Origin: JADJVL01 sp046331545
GTDB taxonomy: Bacteria; Acidobacteriota; Holophagae; Holophagales; Holophagaceae
DNA: 64,000 nt
Reading direction: 5' to 3'
Assembly (NCBI GenBank): GCA_046331545.1
Contig: JAXLQR010000002.1
Coordinates: 1,550,001 to 1,614,000 of the forward strand
The notes below the pieces were generated by a model, which saw nothing but the letters and a program-made list of their open reading frames with translations, was not told the origin of the DNA and searched no databases. Within the stretch, counting starts at the first letter, position 1. Each line of letters opens with the position of its first letter. The position numbers and the translations under genes are program-made. This document shows positions 54,545 through 62,703 of the stretch, piece by piece.

Positions 54545-55141
54545 CTAGAAGCCTTTGAGGGCGCTCGGGGCGTAGCCATCGGCGAAGGTGGTGGGGACCT
54601 TCTTGGCGATCTCCTCCTCGAGCTGGCCCAGGATCCTCTGCTGCTGGTCCCGCATCCAGGCCGGCCCCAGCTGGGGCTTGACCTCCTCGTAGCCGGGGAT
54701 CGCCTGGCCGGCCTTCTTCGCATCGGCGGCGACCCGGTCGTAGAAGGCCCGGAGCTCGGCCTCCGGGGGCGTGGCGGGCATCCGCTTGGCGATCATGGCG
54801 CGACGGTACGCCGCGGCCATGGCCACCTTCAGCTCGGCCTGGACCTTGGGATCCCTGTCCAGGCCCTCCCGCTTGGCGACCTGCAACACCGCGTAGGCGC
54901 TGGCGAGGTTCGAGAGGAGCTCGTTGCGCTGGGCGCGCTGGCGGGGGTCCGAATCCTCCAGGAGGGCCTTCGCCCGCCCCGCGTCCGGAGCCATGCGCTC
55001 GACCAGGTCCTTGAACTCGGCGGCGGTGATCTTCTCGGCGCCCACGGTGGCCAGCACGGGGCCCGAATCCTTGGAGACCTTGCCGCAGCCGAGGCCGGCG
55101 AGGAAGGCCAGGCCGAGAGAGATGGACATCACGCGCTTCAT
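54545..55141 (-). CDS. SurA N-terminal-like lipoprotein
   Basis: A 198-residue lipoprotein with leader ISLGLAFLAGLGC ending in a lipobox cysteine near residue 19. The mature part resembles the N-terminal chaperone domain of SurA/PrsA-type folding factors: PVLATVGAEKITAAEFKDLV, AVLQVAKREGLDRDPKVQAE and MPATPPEAELRAFYDRVAAD. The parvulin isomerase domain itself is absent, as in many small SurA-N proteins, and the end (RDQQQRILGQLEEEIAKKVP) is the closing helix. It would help outer-membrane protein folding from a membrane-attached position. It is divergent from the glutaredoxin-like gene. Confidence 0.75.
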   Translation of the reverse strand: MKRVMSISLGLAFLAGLGCGKVSKDSGPVLATVGAEKITAAEFKDLVERMAPDAGRAKALLEDSDPRQRAQRNELLSNLASAYAVLQVAKREGLDRDPKVQAELKVAMAAAYRRAMIAKRMPATPPEAELRAFYDRVAADAKKAGQAIPGYEEVKPQLGPAWMRDQQQRILGQLEEEIAKKVPTTFADGYAPSALKGF

Positions 55142-55212
55142 GGAGGACTCCAGGGCTCGAATGGGACAGAATGACAGGTTGAGCCGGTTCCGGCAGCGAG
55201 GAAGGAGTCACG

Positions 55213-55518
55213 ATGGCGCTCCCCGAGGAGCTTCAGGACCTCGACCTGGTGGTCTATTCCGCGGCCTGGTGCCCGGACTGCCGCCGCCTCGACCGCTGGC
55301 TCGCCGAGACCGGGCTCGAACTGCCCAAGGTCGACATCGAGACGGTCCCCGGGGCGGCGGAGCGCCTCGAGGCGGAGACCGGGAAGCGGGGCATCCCCTA
55401 CCTGCTGGTCAACGGCCGGACCTGGGTCCGGGGCTATCACCGCGACCTCCCCGGGCGCTTCGACCCGGAGGTGCTGCTCCGTGAACTCCGGGAGGCGGCG
55501 CTGGCTCCCGTCGGCTGA
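55213..55518 (+). CDS. Glutaredoxin-like protein
   Basis: A 101-residue thioredoxin-fold protein with the redox motif WCPDC at residues 19-23 and the cis-proline in RGIPYLLVNGRTW. The start ATG at 55213 has GGAAGGAG 6 bases upstream. The absence of a leader puts it in the cytoplasm. It is the size of glutaredoxins of the NrdH/mycoredoxin type, which take electrons from glutathione, mycothiol or thioredoxin reductase. The partner is unknown. It precedes the cell-shape operon by 105 bases. Confidence 0.85.
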   Translation: MALPEELQDLDLVVYSAAWCPDCRRLDRWLAETGLELPKVDIETVPGAAERLEAETGKRGIPYLLVNGRTWVRGYHRDLPGRFDPEVLLRELREAALAPVG

Positions 55519-55623
55519 GGCCGGGCGCGTCCAACCCCCCAGATTCCCAATAAAACCGGGGACCCGGGCGGTCCTTCGTGGCATCCTAGGAGGTTCCCCC
55601 CTGGGGCGCCTCTCGGAGCCGGC

Positions 55624-56664
55624 GTGGCCAATCTCTTCTCCCCGACCTTCTGGACCAACCTCTTCACCGCCGACCTGGCCATCGACCTGGGCACGGCGTC
55701 CAGCCTGATCCACACCAAGCAGGCCGGCCGCATCGTGGTGTACGAGCCCTCCATCGTCGCCATCAACACCCACACCGGCGACGTGGAGGCGGTGGGTGAC
55801 GAGGCCAAGCAGCTCCTGGGCCGCGCGCCCCAGGGCGTGCGCACGGTCCGCCCCATGAAGGACGGCATGATCTTCGAGGTGGACGCCGCGGAGAAGATGC
55901 TGGCGGCCTTCATCTCCAAGGCCCGGCCCGAGCGCAAGTTCTTCAGCCGCATCGTCGTGTCCGTGCCGCCGCGGGCCCACCAGGTGGCCCGCCGCGCGGT
56001 GCGCCAGTGCTGCTACGACGCCAAGGCCGGCGAGGTCTTCCTCGTGGACCAGACCATGGTGGCCGCCATCGGCGCCGGCCTGGCCATCAACGAGAAGCGC
56101 GGCTGCATGATCGTGGACATCGGCGGCGGCACCACCGACGTCGCGGTGATCTCCTACAACGGCAAGGTCTTCTCCGACTCGATCCTGATCGCCGGCGACG
56201 AGATGGACGAGGCGATCATCAAGTACATCCGCGAGAAGTACAACGTGCTCATCTCCGAGGCCAGCGCGGAGGAGGTGAAGTGGGCCCTGGGCTCCGCCTT
56301 CCCCTCCGCCGAGACCCGCACGATGGAGATCAGCGGCCGCGACCAGTTCGAGGGCCTGCCCAAGACCCTCACCCTCAACGACGCCGAGATCCGCGAGGCC
56401 CTCGCCGAGCCCGTCAACGCCGTCATCGACCTGGTGCGCAAGGCCCTCAACGAGACGCCGCCCCAGCTCGCCGCCGACCTCATCGACCGGGGCATCTGCC
56501 TCGCCGGCGGCGGATCGCTGATCCAGGGCCTCGACGACCGCATCCGGAAGGAGACCCACCTCCCCGTCTTCCGGGCGGAGAACCCCCAGACGGCCGTGGT
56601 GCGAGGCACCGCGATGCTCCTGGACGACATCCCCTTCCTGAGACGCATCCAGATCCTCGACTAG
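55624..56664 (+). CDS. mreB: Rod-shape-determining actin-like protein MreB
   Basis: A 346-residue actin-like ATPase that polymerises under the inner membrane and guides the elongation machinery. It starts at a GTG (GGAG 7 bases upstream) with a membrane-binding amphipathic start ANLFSPTFWTNLFT. Nucleotide-binding signatures are intact: DLAIDLGTASSLIH (phosphate 1), MIVDIGGGTTDVAVIS (phosphate 2) and GICLAGGGSLIQGLDDRI (adenosine). It is the first gene of a long operon; mreC begins 6 bases later. Confidence 0.97.
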   Translation: MANLFSPTFWTNLFTADLAIDLGTASSLIHTKQAGRIVVYEPSIVAINTHTGDVEAVGDEAKQLLGRAPQGVRTVRPMKDGMIFEVDAAEKMLAAFISKARPERKFFSRIVVSVPPRAHQVARRAVRQCCYDAKAGEVFLVDQTMVAAIGAGLAINEKRGCMIVDIGGGTTDVAVISYNGKVFSDSILIAGDEMDEAIIKYIREKYNVLISEASAEEVKWALGSAFPSAETRTMEISGRDQFEGLPKTLTLNDAEIREALAEPVNAVIDLVRKALNETPPQLAADLIDRGICLAGGGSLIQGLDDRIRKETHLPVFRAENPQTAVVRGTAMLLDDIPFLRRIQILD

Positions 56665-56670
56665 GGTCCC

Positions 56671-57576
56671 ATGAAGCGCCGGAGCGCCATCCTCACCGGA
56701 GCCGGCCTTCAGCGGATCGCCGTGGCCCTCCTGGTGCTCGTGCACCTCGTGTGGGTGGCCTGGGGGCGCGGTCCCGGCTTCCTGGTGCGGCGCACCCTCG
56801 GCCTCCTCACCGGACCCTCCGAGCGCCTCGCCTCGCGGTGGGAGGCCTGGCGCGCGGACCGGGACCAGCGCCTGCGTGGCCTCGCGGAGGCCCAGGGGGA
56901 GATCGAGCGCCTCCGGCAGGCCCTCGCCGACGCCCAGGTCCGGGAGGCCCAGGCCGCGCCGAGGCTCGCCGAGGCCGACGAGGCCGTGCGGCTCCTCGGC
57001 CTGCAGCGCCAGCTGCCCCTGGACCTGCGCGCCGCGCGGATCCTCGCCAACACCCGCAACGCGCCCTTCGGAGGGCTGCTCGTGGACCGGGGCCGCGACC
57101 TGGACCTGCGGGAGGACCAGGGGGTGATCGCCCCGGAGGGCGTGGTGGGCCGGATCTGGCAGGTCGCGCCGACCCAGTCCACCATCCTGCCGCTGGACGC
57201 CTACAACGCCTCCACCGCGGTCATGCTCGGCCGTTCCCGGGCGACGGGCGTCCTGCAGGGCACCGGCCCGGGGCGCGCCGAGATCCGCTACATCAGCAGC
57301 CAGGAAGTCGTGCAGCCGGGGGAGCCGGTCTTCACCTCCGGCCTGGACCGCGTCTTCCCCCGGGGACTCCTGGTGGGCTACGTGTCCTCCGTGCGGCCCA
57401 AGGACATCGAGCTGCGCATCGAGGTCGCCCTCGCGGCCCCCCTCGACCGTCTCCACCTGGTCCTCCTGCTCCCGCCCAGTCCTCCCCTGGAACTGCAGGC
57501 GGCCGCGCCGCCCCAGGCCGGAGCCTCCGCGGACGCGGGCCTCCCGCGTCCGGTCCCGGCGAAGGGGGCCAAGTGA
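56671..57576 (+). CDS. mreC: Rod-shape-determining protein MreC
   Basis: A 301-residue bitopic membrane protein, with a hydrophobic segment at about residues 12-32, a coiled coil at 45-100 (EAQGEIERLRQALADAQVRE) and a periplasmic double beta-barrel domain (LLVDRGRDLDLREDQGVIAP, then VVGRIWQVAPTQSTILPL and PVFTSGLDRVFPRGLLVGYV), which are MreC hallmarks. It links MreB to PBP2. The proline/alanine-rich tail after residue 265 is an extension. It overlaps mreD by 4 bases. Confidence 0.95.
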   Translation: MKRRSAILTGAGLQRIAVALLVLVHLVWVAWGRGPGFLVRRTLGLLTGPSERLASRWEAWRADRDQRLRGLAEAQGEIERLRQALADAQVREAQAAPRLAEADEAVRLLGLQRQLPLDLRAARILANTRNAPFGGLLVDRGRDLDLREDQGVIAPEGVVGRIWQVAPTQSTILPLDAYNASTAVMLGRSRATGVLQGTGPGRAEIRYISSQEVVQPGEPVFTSGLDRVFPRGLLVGYVSSVRPKDIELRIEVALAAPLDRLHLVLLLPPSPPLELQAAAPPQAGASADAGLPRPVPAKGAK

Positions 57577-58055
57577 GCCCGAAGCCCTCGCCCCTGCCCA
57601 TGAAGGCCGAGGCCCTCGCCCTCCTGACCCTGGTCGCGATCTTCCTCCTCGCGCCCTGGCCCAACCTCCAGGCGGTGCTCCACCTGCTGGTGGTGGTGGG
57701 GCTCGCGGCCCAGGCCCGCTCGCCGCTGGCCACCGCCCTGCTCGCCTGCGCGGCCGGCTGGATCGTGGAGGGGACCCTCCGGGCGGTGCCGCGCATGGGC
57801 GGGACCCCGCTGGCGGACATGGCGGTGGCCCTGGTGGCGCGCTACCTCCTGGCGCGGGCCCCCGGCGGGCGCCTCGCCGGTTTCTGGAGCCGCTACGCGG
57901 TGCTCGCCGCCGCCCACGGCCCCCTGGCCCACGCCTGCGCCTGGCTGGCCAACGGGCCCCACGCCTGGGGCTGGGGCTGGCTCGTCTCCCTCCTCACCGT
58001 GCCCCTGTGGGGTACAGTGGCTTGGCGCCTGCAACGGCGCCCCTTCGACCGCTGA
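57573..58055 (+). CDS. mreD: Rod-shape-determining protein MreD
   Basis: A 160-residue membrane protein starting at a GTG overlapping the mreC stop (GTGA); an ATG at 57600 is an alternative start. Five hydrophobic segments fit MreD: LALLTLVAIFLLAPWPNLQA, VLHLLVVVGLAAQ, LATALLACAAGWIVEGTL, the helix around LADMAVALVARYLLA and the end WGWLVSLLTVPLWGTVAWRL. MreD sequences are poorly conserved, so recognition rests on topology and its place between mreC and mrdA. It joins MreB and MreC in the elongation complex. Confidence 0.88.
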   Translation: MSPKPSPLPMKAEALALLTLVAIFLLAPWPNLQAVLHLLVVVGLAAQARSPLATALLACAAGWIVEGTLRAVPRMGGTPLADMAVALVARYLLARAPGGRLAGFWSRYAVLAAAHGPLAHACAWLANGPHAWGWGWLVSLLTVPLWGTVAWRLQRRPFDR

Positions 58056-58079
58056 GCCCGGCGCCCGGACCGCAGAACC

Positions 58080-59978
58080 ATGGACCTCCGCCAGAGCCGA
58101 ACCCTCCGCAACCGCCTGAACGTCTTCCAGGCCCTGGCGTGGCTGATGATCCTCGGCCTCGCGGTGGTCTACGGCTGGCTGCAGCTCGTGCGGTCCCGGG
58201 AGCTCCAGCGGCTCGCGCAGCAGCAGGCGATCAAGGTCCGCACGACGCCCGCCCCCCGGGGCATCATCTTCGACCGCAACGGCTACCGGCTGGTGGACAA
58301 CCGACGGGCCCTCCACCTCGTCATCCAGAAGGAGGATCTCGCCACCGCGCTGCCCCAGGCCGAGGCCCTGGCGGCGGCCCTGGAGGTGGAGCCGGACCTC
58401 CTGCGCCGGAGGATCTCCCTGAGCCGCGGCGCCGGGGGCAACAAGGCCCTGCGCCTCCTCGACAACCTGGACGAGGCCGGCCTCGCCCAGGCCGAGCGGC
58501 TCCGCGCCCGCTTCCCCTTCCTCAGCATCGAGGTCGCCCCCTCCAGGGTCTACCAGGGCGACGAGCTGGCGGGCCACGTCATCGGCTACGTCGGCGAGGT
58601 CACGCCGGAGGTCTACGCCCGCAGCAACGGCCGGTTCCAGCTCAACGAGATCGTGGGCCGCAGCGGCTTCGAGCTGAGCCGCAACGAGCAGCTCAAGGGG
58701 GAGGACGGCCAGCGCCGCATCCTCGTGGACCATCTGGGGCGGGAGGTCGCCCTCTTCGGCCTCCACGAGGCCAAGCCCGGCCGCAGCGTCTACCTCACCC
58801 TCGACGCCGGCCTGCAGAAGGTGCTGATGGACAGCTTCGGCGAGGAGCAGGGCGCCGGCGTCGTGATCGACCTCCGCGACGGGGGCATCCTGGCCATGGT
58901 CAGCAGCCCCGGCTACGACCCCAACATCTTCCTCCACCGCCTGGAGCAGGAGACGGTGGACCTCTACTTCCGCAACCCCAGCCGGCCGCTCCTCAACCGC
59001 GCCACCCAGGGCCTCTATCCGCCGGGCTCGACCTACAAGCTCCTCGTGGCCCTCTGCGCCCTGGAGAAGGGCATCATCACCCCGGAGACGGTCTTCCACT
59101 GCGCGGGGCGGAAGACCTACTACGGCCGGGAGTTCCGGTGCGACGGCGTCCACGGATCCATCAGCCTGGTGCAGGCCATCGCCCACAGCTGCGACATCTA
59201 TTTCTACGAGCTCGGCATGCGCCTGGACGTGGACGACATCTACGCCACGGCGGCGAAGTACGGCCTCGCCACCCCCACCGGGGTGGACCTCCCCCACGAG
59301 CTCGGCTCCCGCATCCCCAACCGGGAGTGGAAGCGCCGCAACGCGAAGCGGAAGGTGGACGAGAAGTGGTACGCCGGGGAGACGATCAGCGTGGCCATCG
59401 GCCAGGGCCAGAACGGCCTGACGCCCCTCGCCCTGGCGCGCTTCTACGCCGCGCTCGCCACCAAGGGCAAGCTGCTGACCCCCCACCTGCTCTACGGCGT
59501 CCGGAGCGACGAGACCAGCAAGATGGAGGTCGCGCCCCTCCCACCCGCGAAGGAGACGGGCCTGGATCCGCGGATCTGGGCAGCCCTGAACGAGGGGATG
59601 ATCGGCGTGGTCAAGTACGGCACCGCCAAGGACAGCAATGATCCGCGCCTCGGGATGGCCGGCAAGACGGGCACCAGCCAGGTCACCACCTTCGTGGACA
59701 AGCAGCACTACGCGAAGCTGGCGAAGAAGTTCAAGGACAACGCCCTCTTCGCGGGCTACGCCCCCTACGACAACCCCCAGATCGCCTTCGCGGTGGTGGT
59801 GGAGAACGCCGGCTTCGGCGCGAAGACGGCCGCTCCCCTCGCGCGCAGGCTCTGCCAGTACTGGCTCGTGGACCGCCTCAAGCAGCCCCTTCCGCCGCCG
59901 GGCGGGAAGCTCCCCGACGCCTTCGAGAAGAAGCCCGAGGAGGAGGAGTCCACGGCCGCCGAGACGGACGCGCGATGA
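58080..59978 (+). CDS. mrdA: Penicillin-binding protein 2 (elongation transpeptidase)
   Basis: A 632-residue class B penicillin-binding protein that cross-links peptidoglycan during elongation. It has an N-terminal membrane anchor (LAWLMILGLAVVYGWLQLV), the pedestal start RTTPAPRGIIFDRNGYRLVD, GYVGEVTPE and the transpeptidase domain with the active serine Ser317 in PPGSTYKLL, SCD in AHSCDIYFYELG (the usual SxD form of PBP2) and KTG at 529-531 in GKTGTSQ. A lysine/glutamate-rich tail follows. It overlaps rodA by 4 bases. Confidence 0.96.
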   Translation: MDLRQSRTLRNRLNVFQALAWLMILGLAVVYGWLQLVRSRELQRLAQQQAIKVRTTPAPRGIIFDRNGYRLVDNRRALHLVIQKEDLATALPQAEALAAALEVEPDLLRRRISLSRGAGGNKALRLLDNLDEAGLAQAERLRARFPFLSIEVAPSRVYQGDELAGHVIGYVGEVTPEVYARSNGRFQLNEIVGRSGFELSRNEQLKGEDGQRRILVDHLGREVALFGLHEAKPGRSVYLTLDAGLQKVLMDSFGEEQGAGVVIDLRDGGILAMVSSPGYDPNIFLHRLEQETVDLYFRNPSRPLLNRATQGLYPPGSTYKLLVALCALEKGIITPETVFHCAGRKTYYGREFRCDGVHGSISLVQAIAHSCDIYFYELGMRLDVDDIYATAAKYGLATPTGVDLPHELGSRIPNREWKRRNAKRKVDEKWYAGETISVAIGQGQNGLTPLALARFYAALATKGKLLTPHLLYGVRSDETSKMEVAPLPPAKETGLDPRIWAALNEGMIGVVKYGTAKDSNDPRLGMAGKTGTSQVTTFVDKQHYAKLAKKFKDNALFAGYAPYDNPQIAFAVVVENAGFGAKTAAPLARRLCQYWLVDRLKQPLPPPGGKLPDAFEKKPEEEESTAAETDAR

Positions 59979-61060
59979 GGCTCTCGCTGCGCCCCCTCGA
60001 CCCCTTCCTGGGGATCCTCATCCTGGCCCTCCTGGGCCTCGGCACCCTCACCCTCTACAGCGCCGGCCGCGGCACGGTCCACGCGAACCTGTGGATCCGC
60101 CAGTCGGTGTTCAACCTCGCCGGCCTCGCCGCGATGGTGATCCTGGCGAACTGGGACCACCGCCGCGTGCTCCGCCGGAGCCTCCCCGTCTACCTCGCGA
60201 GCCTGGCGGCCCTCGTCCTCGTGCTGATCCTCGGGAAGGTGGTCTCCGGCTCCAAGAGCTGGCTCTCCCTCGGCGGGGTGAGCCTGCAGCCCTCGGAACT
60301 GGCCAAGTGGGTGGCCCTGCTCTTCGTGGCCCACCGCCTGGGAACGCGGCCCCCGGAGGAGGTGGGGAACCTGGAGCTGCTCGGGGCCGCGGGCCTGGTG
60401 CTCTTCCCCATGCTGCTCGTGCTGAAGCAGCCGGACCTCGGCGTGGCCCTCACCTTCACGCCCATCCTCTTCCTGATCCCCCTGGTCCGCGGCCTCCGCC
60501 TGCGATGGGTCCTCCTCGGCCTCGCGGCCTTCGCGGCCCTCTCCACGGCGGCCTGGCAGTACCGGCTGAAGCCCTACCAGAAGGAGCGCATCCTCACCTT
60601 CCTCGATCCGACCCGGGACCTCCAGGGCAAGGGCTACCAGGTCCACCAGAGCAGGATCGCCATCGGCGCCGGGGGCCTGCTGGGGGAGGGCTTCACCGCC
60701 GGCTCGCAGACCCAGCTCAACTTCCTGCCGGTGAAGACCACGGACTTCGTCTTCTCCGTCTGGGCCGAGGAGCGCGGCTTCCTCGGCGTCGCCCTCGTGC
60801 TGGCCCTCTTCGGCGCCTTCCTCTCCCGCCTCCTCTCCATCGCGAAGGAGGCCCGGGACGCCCCGGCCGCCTACTTCTGCGCCGGCGCCGCGGGGATCTT
60901 CGGGCTGCACGTCCTGATCAACGCGGGCATGGTGGCCGGCGCGGTCCCCACCACCGGGATCCCCCTGCCCTTCTTCACCTACGGCGGCTCCAGCACCCTC
61001 AGCTTCTTCCTGGCCCTGGGCGTGGTGATGAACGTCCACCACCAGGGCAAGACCCGATGA
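59975..61060 (+). CDS. rodA: RodA peptidoglycan glycosyltransferase (SEDS family)
   Basis: A 361-residue membrane protein with about ten hydrophobic segments, starting at an ATG that overlaps the mrdA stop (ATGA). SEDS signatures are present: FLGILILALLGLGTLTLYSA, SKSWLSLGGVSLQPSELAKW, VLKQPDLGVALTFTP, GAGGLLGEGFTAGSQTQLNF, VWAEERGFLGVALVLALFGA and TTGIPLPFFTYGGSSTLSFF. It polymerises lipid II into glycan strands with PBP2 as partner. Its stop overlaps the start of the TPR glycosyltransferase that follows. Confidence 0.96.
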   Translation: MRLSLRPLDPFLGILILALLGLGTLTLYSAGRGTVHANLWIRQSVFNLAGLAAMVILANWDHRRVLRRSLPVYLASLAALVLVLILGKVVSGSKSWLSLGGVSLQPSELAKWVALLFVAHRLGTRPPEEVGNLELLGAAGLVLFPMLLVLKQPDLGVALTFTPILFLIPLVRGLRLRWVLLGLAAFAALSTAAWQYRLKPYQKERILTFLDPTRDLQGKGYQVHQSRIAIGAGGLLGEGFTAGSQTQLNFLPVKTTDFVFSVWAEERGFLGVALVLALFGAFLSRLLSIAKEARDAPAAYFCAGAAGIFGLHVLINAGMVAGAVPTTGIPLPFFTYGGSSTLSFFLALGVVMNVHHQGKTR

Positions 61061-62703
61061 TCCCCGCGGCCCGGGCCGGGTACCGCCTCAAGGCGGAGGG
61101 CCGGACCCTGGAGGCCCTGGAGGCCTTCCGCGACGCCGCCCGGCTGGAGCCCGGGGCCGCGGCCCACCGCCTCGAGGCCGGCATCGCCCTCCTGGGCCTC
61201 CGGCGCTGGGCCGAGGCCGGCGAGGCGCTGGCGGCGGCCGCGCACCTGGACCCCGCCGACCCCGGCCTCCGCCACAACCTCGGCGTGGCCCTGCGCCACC
61301 AGGGTCGGCTCGAGGAGGCCCGCGGGGCCTTCGCGGCGGCCCTGGAACTGGACGCGGGCTTCGCGCCGGCCTGGTCCGCCCTGGCCGCCGTGGCCGCGGA
61401 GCAGGGGGCGCAGGAGGAGGCCTGGGCGCTGCGGCGGCGGGCGGAGGCCGCGCTGGGGGACCGTGCCCCCTCCGTGCTGCTCGAGGCGGCGGTGAACTAC
61501 CATGGCGGCCTCTCCCGGGAGGAGGTCTTCCGCCGCCACCTCGCCTGGGGCCGGTGGATCGAGGGCCAGGTCGAGCCCCTGCCCCCGGTCCCGCCGGAGC
61601 CCCGGGCGGGCCGCCCCCTGCGGGTCGGCTACGTGAGCCCGGACCTGCGGCGCCACAGCTGCGCGGCCTTCCTCGAGCCGCTGTGGGAGCACCACGATCC
61701 CGCCCGGGTGGAGGTGCATGCCTACGCCCTCTCGCCCGGGGAGGACGCCACCACCGCGCGGCTGCGGCGCCTCGCGCACCGCTGGCGGGACTGCGCCGCC
61801 CTCGCGCCCGAGGCCGTGGCCCAGGCCATCCGCGCGGACCGCATCGACCTGCTGGTGGACCTCGCCGGCCACAGCCACGGCCGCCAGCTCCTCGTGTTCG
61901 CCCGGAAGCCCGCGCCCGTCCAGGTGGCCTGGCTCGGCTACCCCGCCACCACCGGGCTGTCGCGCATGGACGCCCGTCTCACGGACGCCCTGGCCGACCC
62001 GCCCGGCGCCGAGGCCTGGCACACCGAGCGCCTGGTCCGCCTCCCGCGCTTCCTGTGCTACCGGCCGGAGCCGGACGCGCCGGACCCCGGGCCCCCGCCG
62101 ATGCTCCAGCGCGGCGCCTGCACCTTCGCCTCCTTCAACAATCCCTCGAAGCTCGCCCCCGCGGTGGTGGCCCTGTGGTCCCGACTGCTGCTCCGCGTCC
62201 CCGGCGCGAGGCTGCTCCTCAAGGCGTCCCCCTTCGCCGACCCGGGCACCCGGGCGCGCTGGGTCCGCGCCTTCGAGGCCCACGGCGTGGCCGCCCAGGC
62301 CCTGGACTTCCGGCCCTTCGAGGCGGACACGGCGGACCACCTGGCGCGGTACCGGGAGGCGGACCTCGCCCTCGACCCCTTCCCCTACAACGGCACCACC
62401 ACCACCTGCGAGGCGCTGTGGATGGGCGTCCCCGTGCTGTCCATCGCCGGCGACCGCCACGCGGCCCGGACGGGCCTCAGCCTCCTGCACGCCGTCGGCC
62501 GGCCGGACTGGGTGGCCCCGGACCCGGAGGCGTGGCTGGACCTGGCGGCCTCCCTGGCGGGCGACCCGGCCCGCCTCGCGGCCGCGCGGGCGGACCTGCG
62601 CGCGGCGGTGGCGCGCTCCCCCTTGTGCGACGGGCGCGCCTTCGCGGCCTCCGTCGAGGAGGCCTTCCTCGACCTCGCCGGGGCCCGGGAGGCCGGCGGG
62701 TGA
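61057..62703 (+). CDS. TPR/OGT-type (SPINDLY-like) glycosyltransferase 1
   Basis: A 548-residue cytoplasmic protein with about three TPR units in residues 1-130 (YRLKAEGRTLEALEAFRDAA, LRHNLGVALRHQGRLEEARG) and a C-terminal catalytic region of the O-GlcNAc transferase type: LRVGYVSPDLRRHSCAAFLE, PVQVAWLGYPATTGLSRMDA, TFASFNNPSKLAPAVVALWS and DPFPYNGTTTTCEALWMGVP then VLSIAGDRHAARTGLSLL. The family moves a sugar from a nucleotide sugar to Ser/Thr of proteins. It starts at an ATG overlapping the rodA stop, placing it in the cell-shape operon, and overlaps its paralogue (GTGA). Confidence 0.9.
   Translation: MIPAARAGYRLKAEGRTLEALEAFRDAARLEPGAAAHRLEAGIALLGLRRWAEAGEALAAAAHLDPADPGLRHNLGVALRHQGRLEEARGAFAAALELDAGFAPAWSALAAVAAEQGAQEEAWALRRRAEAALGDRAPSVLLEAAVNYHGGLSREEVFRRHLAWGRWIEGQVEPLPPVPPEPRAGRPLRVGYVSPDLRRHSCAAFLEPLWEHHDPARVEVHAYALSPGEDATTARLRRLAHRWRDCAALAPEAVAQAIRADRIDLLVDLAGHSHGRQLLVFARKPAPVQVAWLGYPATTGLSRMDARLTDALADPPGAEAWHTERLVRLPRFLCYRPEPDAPDPGPPPMLQRGACTFASFNNPSKLAPAVVALWSRLLLRVPGARLLLKASPFADPGTRARWVRAFEAHGVAAQALDFRPFEADTADHLARYREADLALDPFPYNGTTTTCEALWMGVPVLSIAGDRHAARTGLSLLHAVGRPDWVAPDPEAWLDLAASLAGDPARLAAARADLRAAVARSPLCDGRAFAASVEEAFLDLAGAREAGG

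Noticed and set aside
54051..54558. Several open frames of about 160 codons over the tRNA and repeat units
   Set aside because: They translate tRNA and terminator repeats; GDGIEPPTHGFSIHCSTN-type peptides are the familiar false translation of a tRNA antisense.
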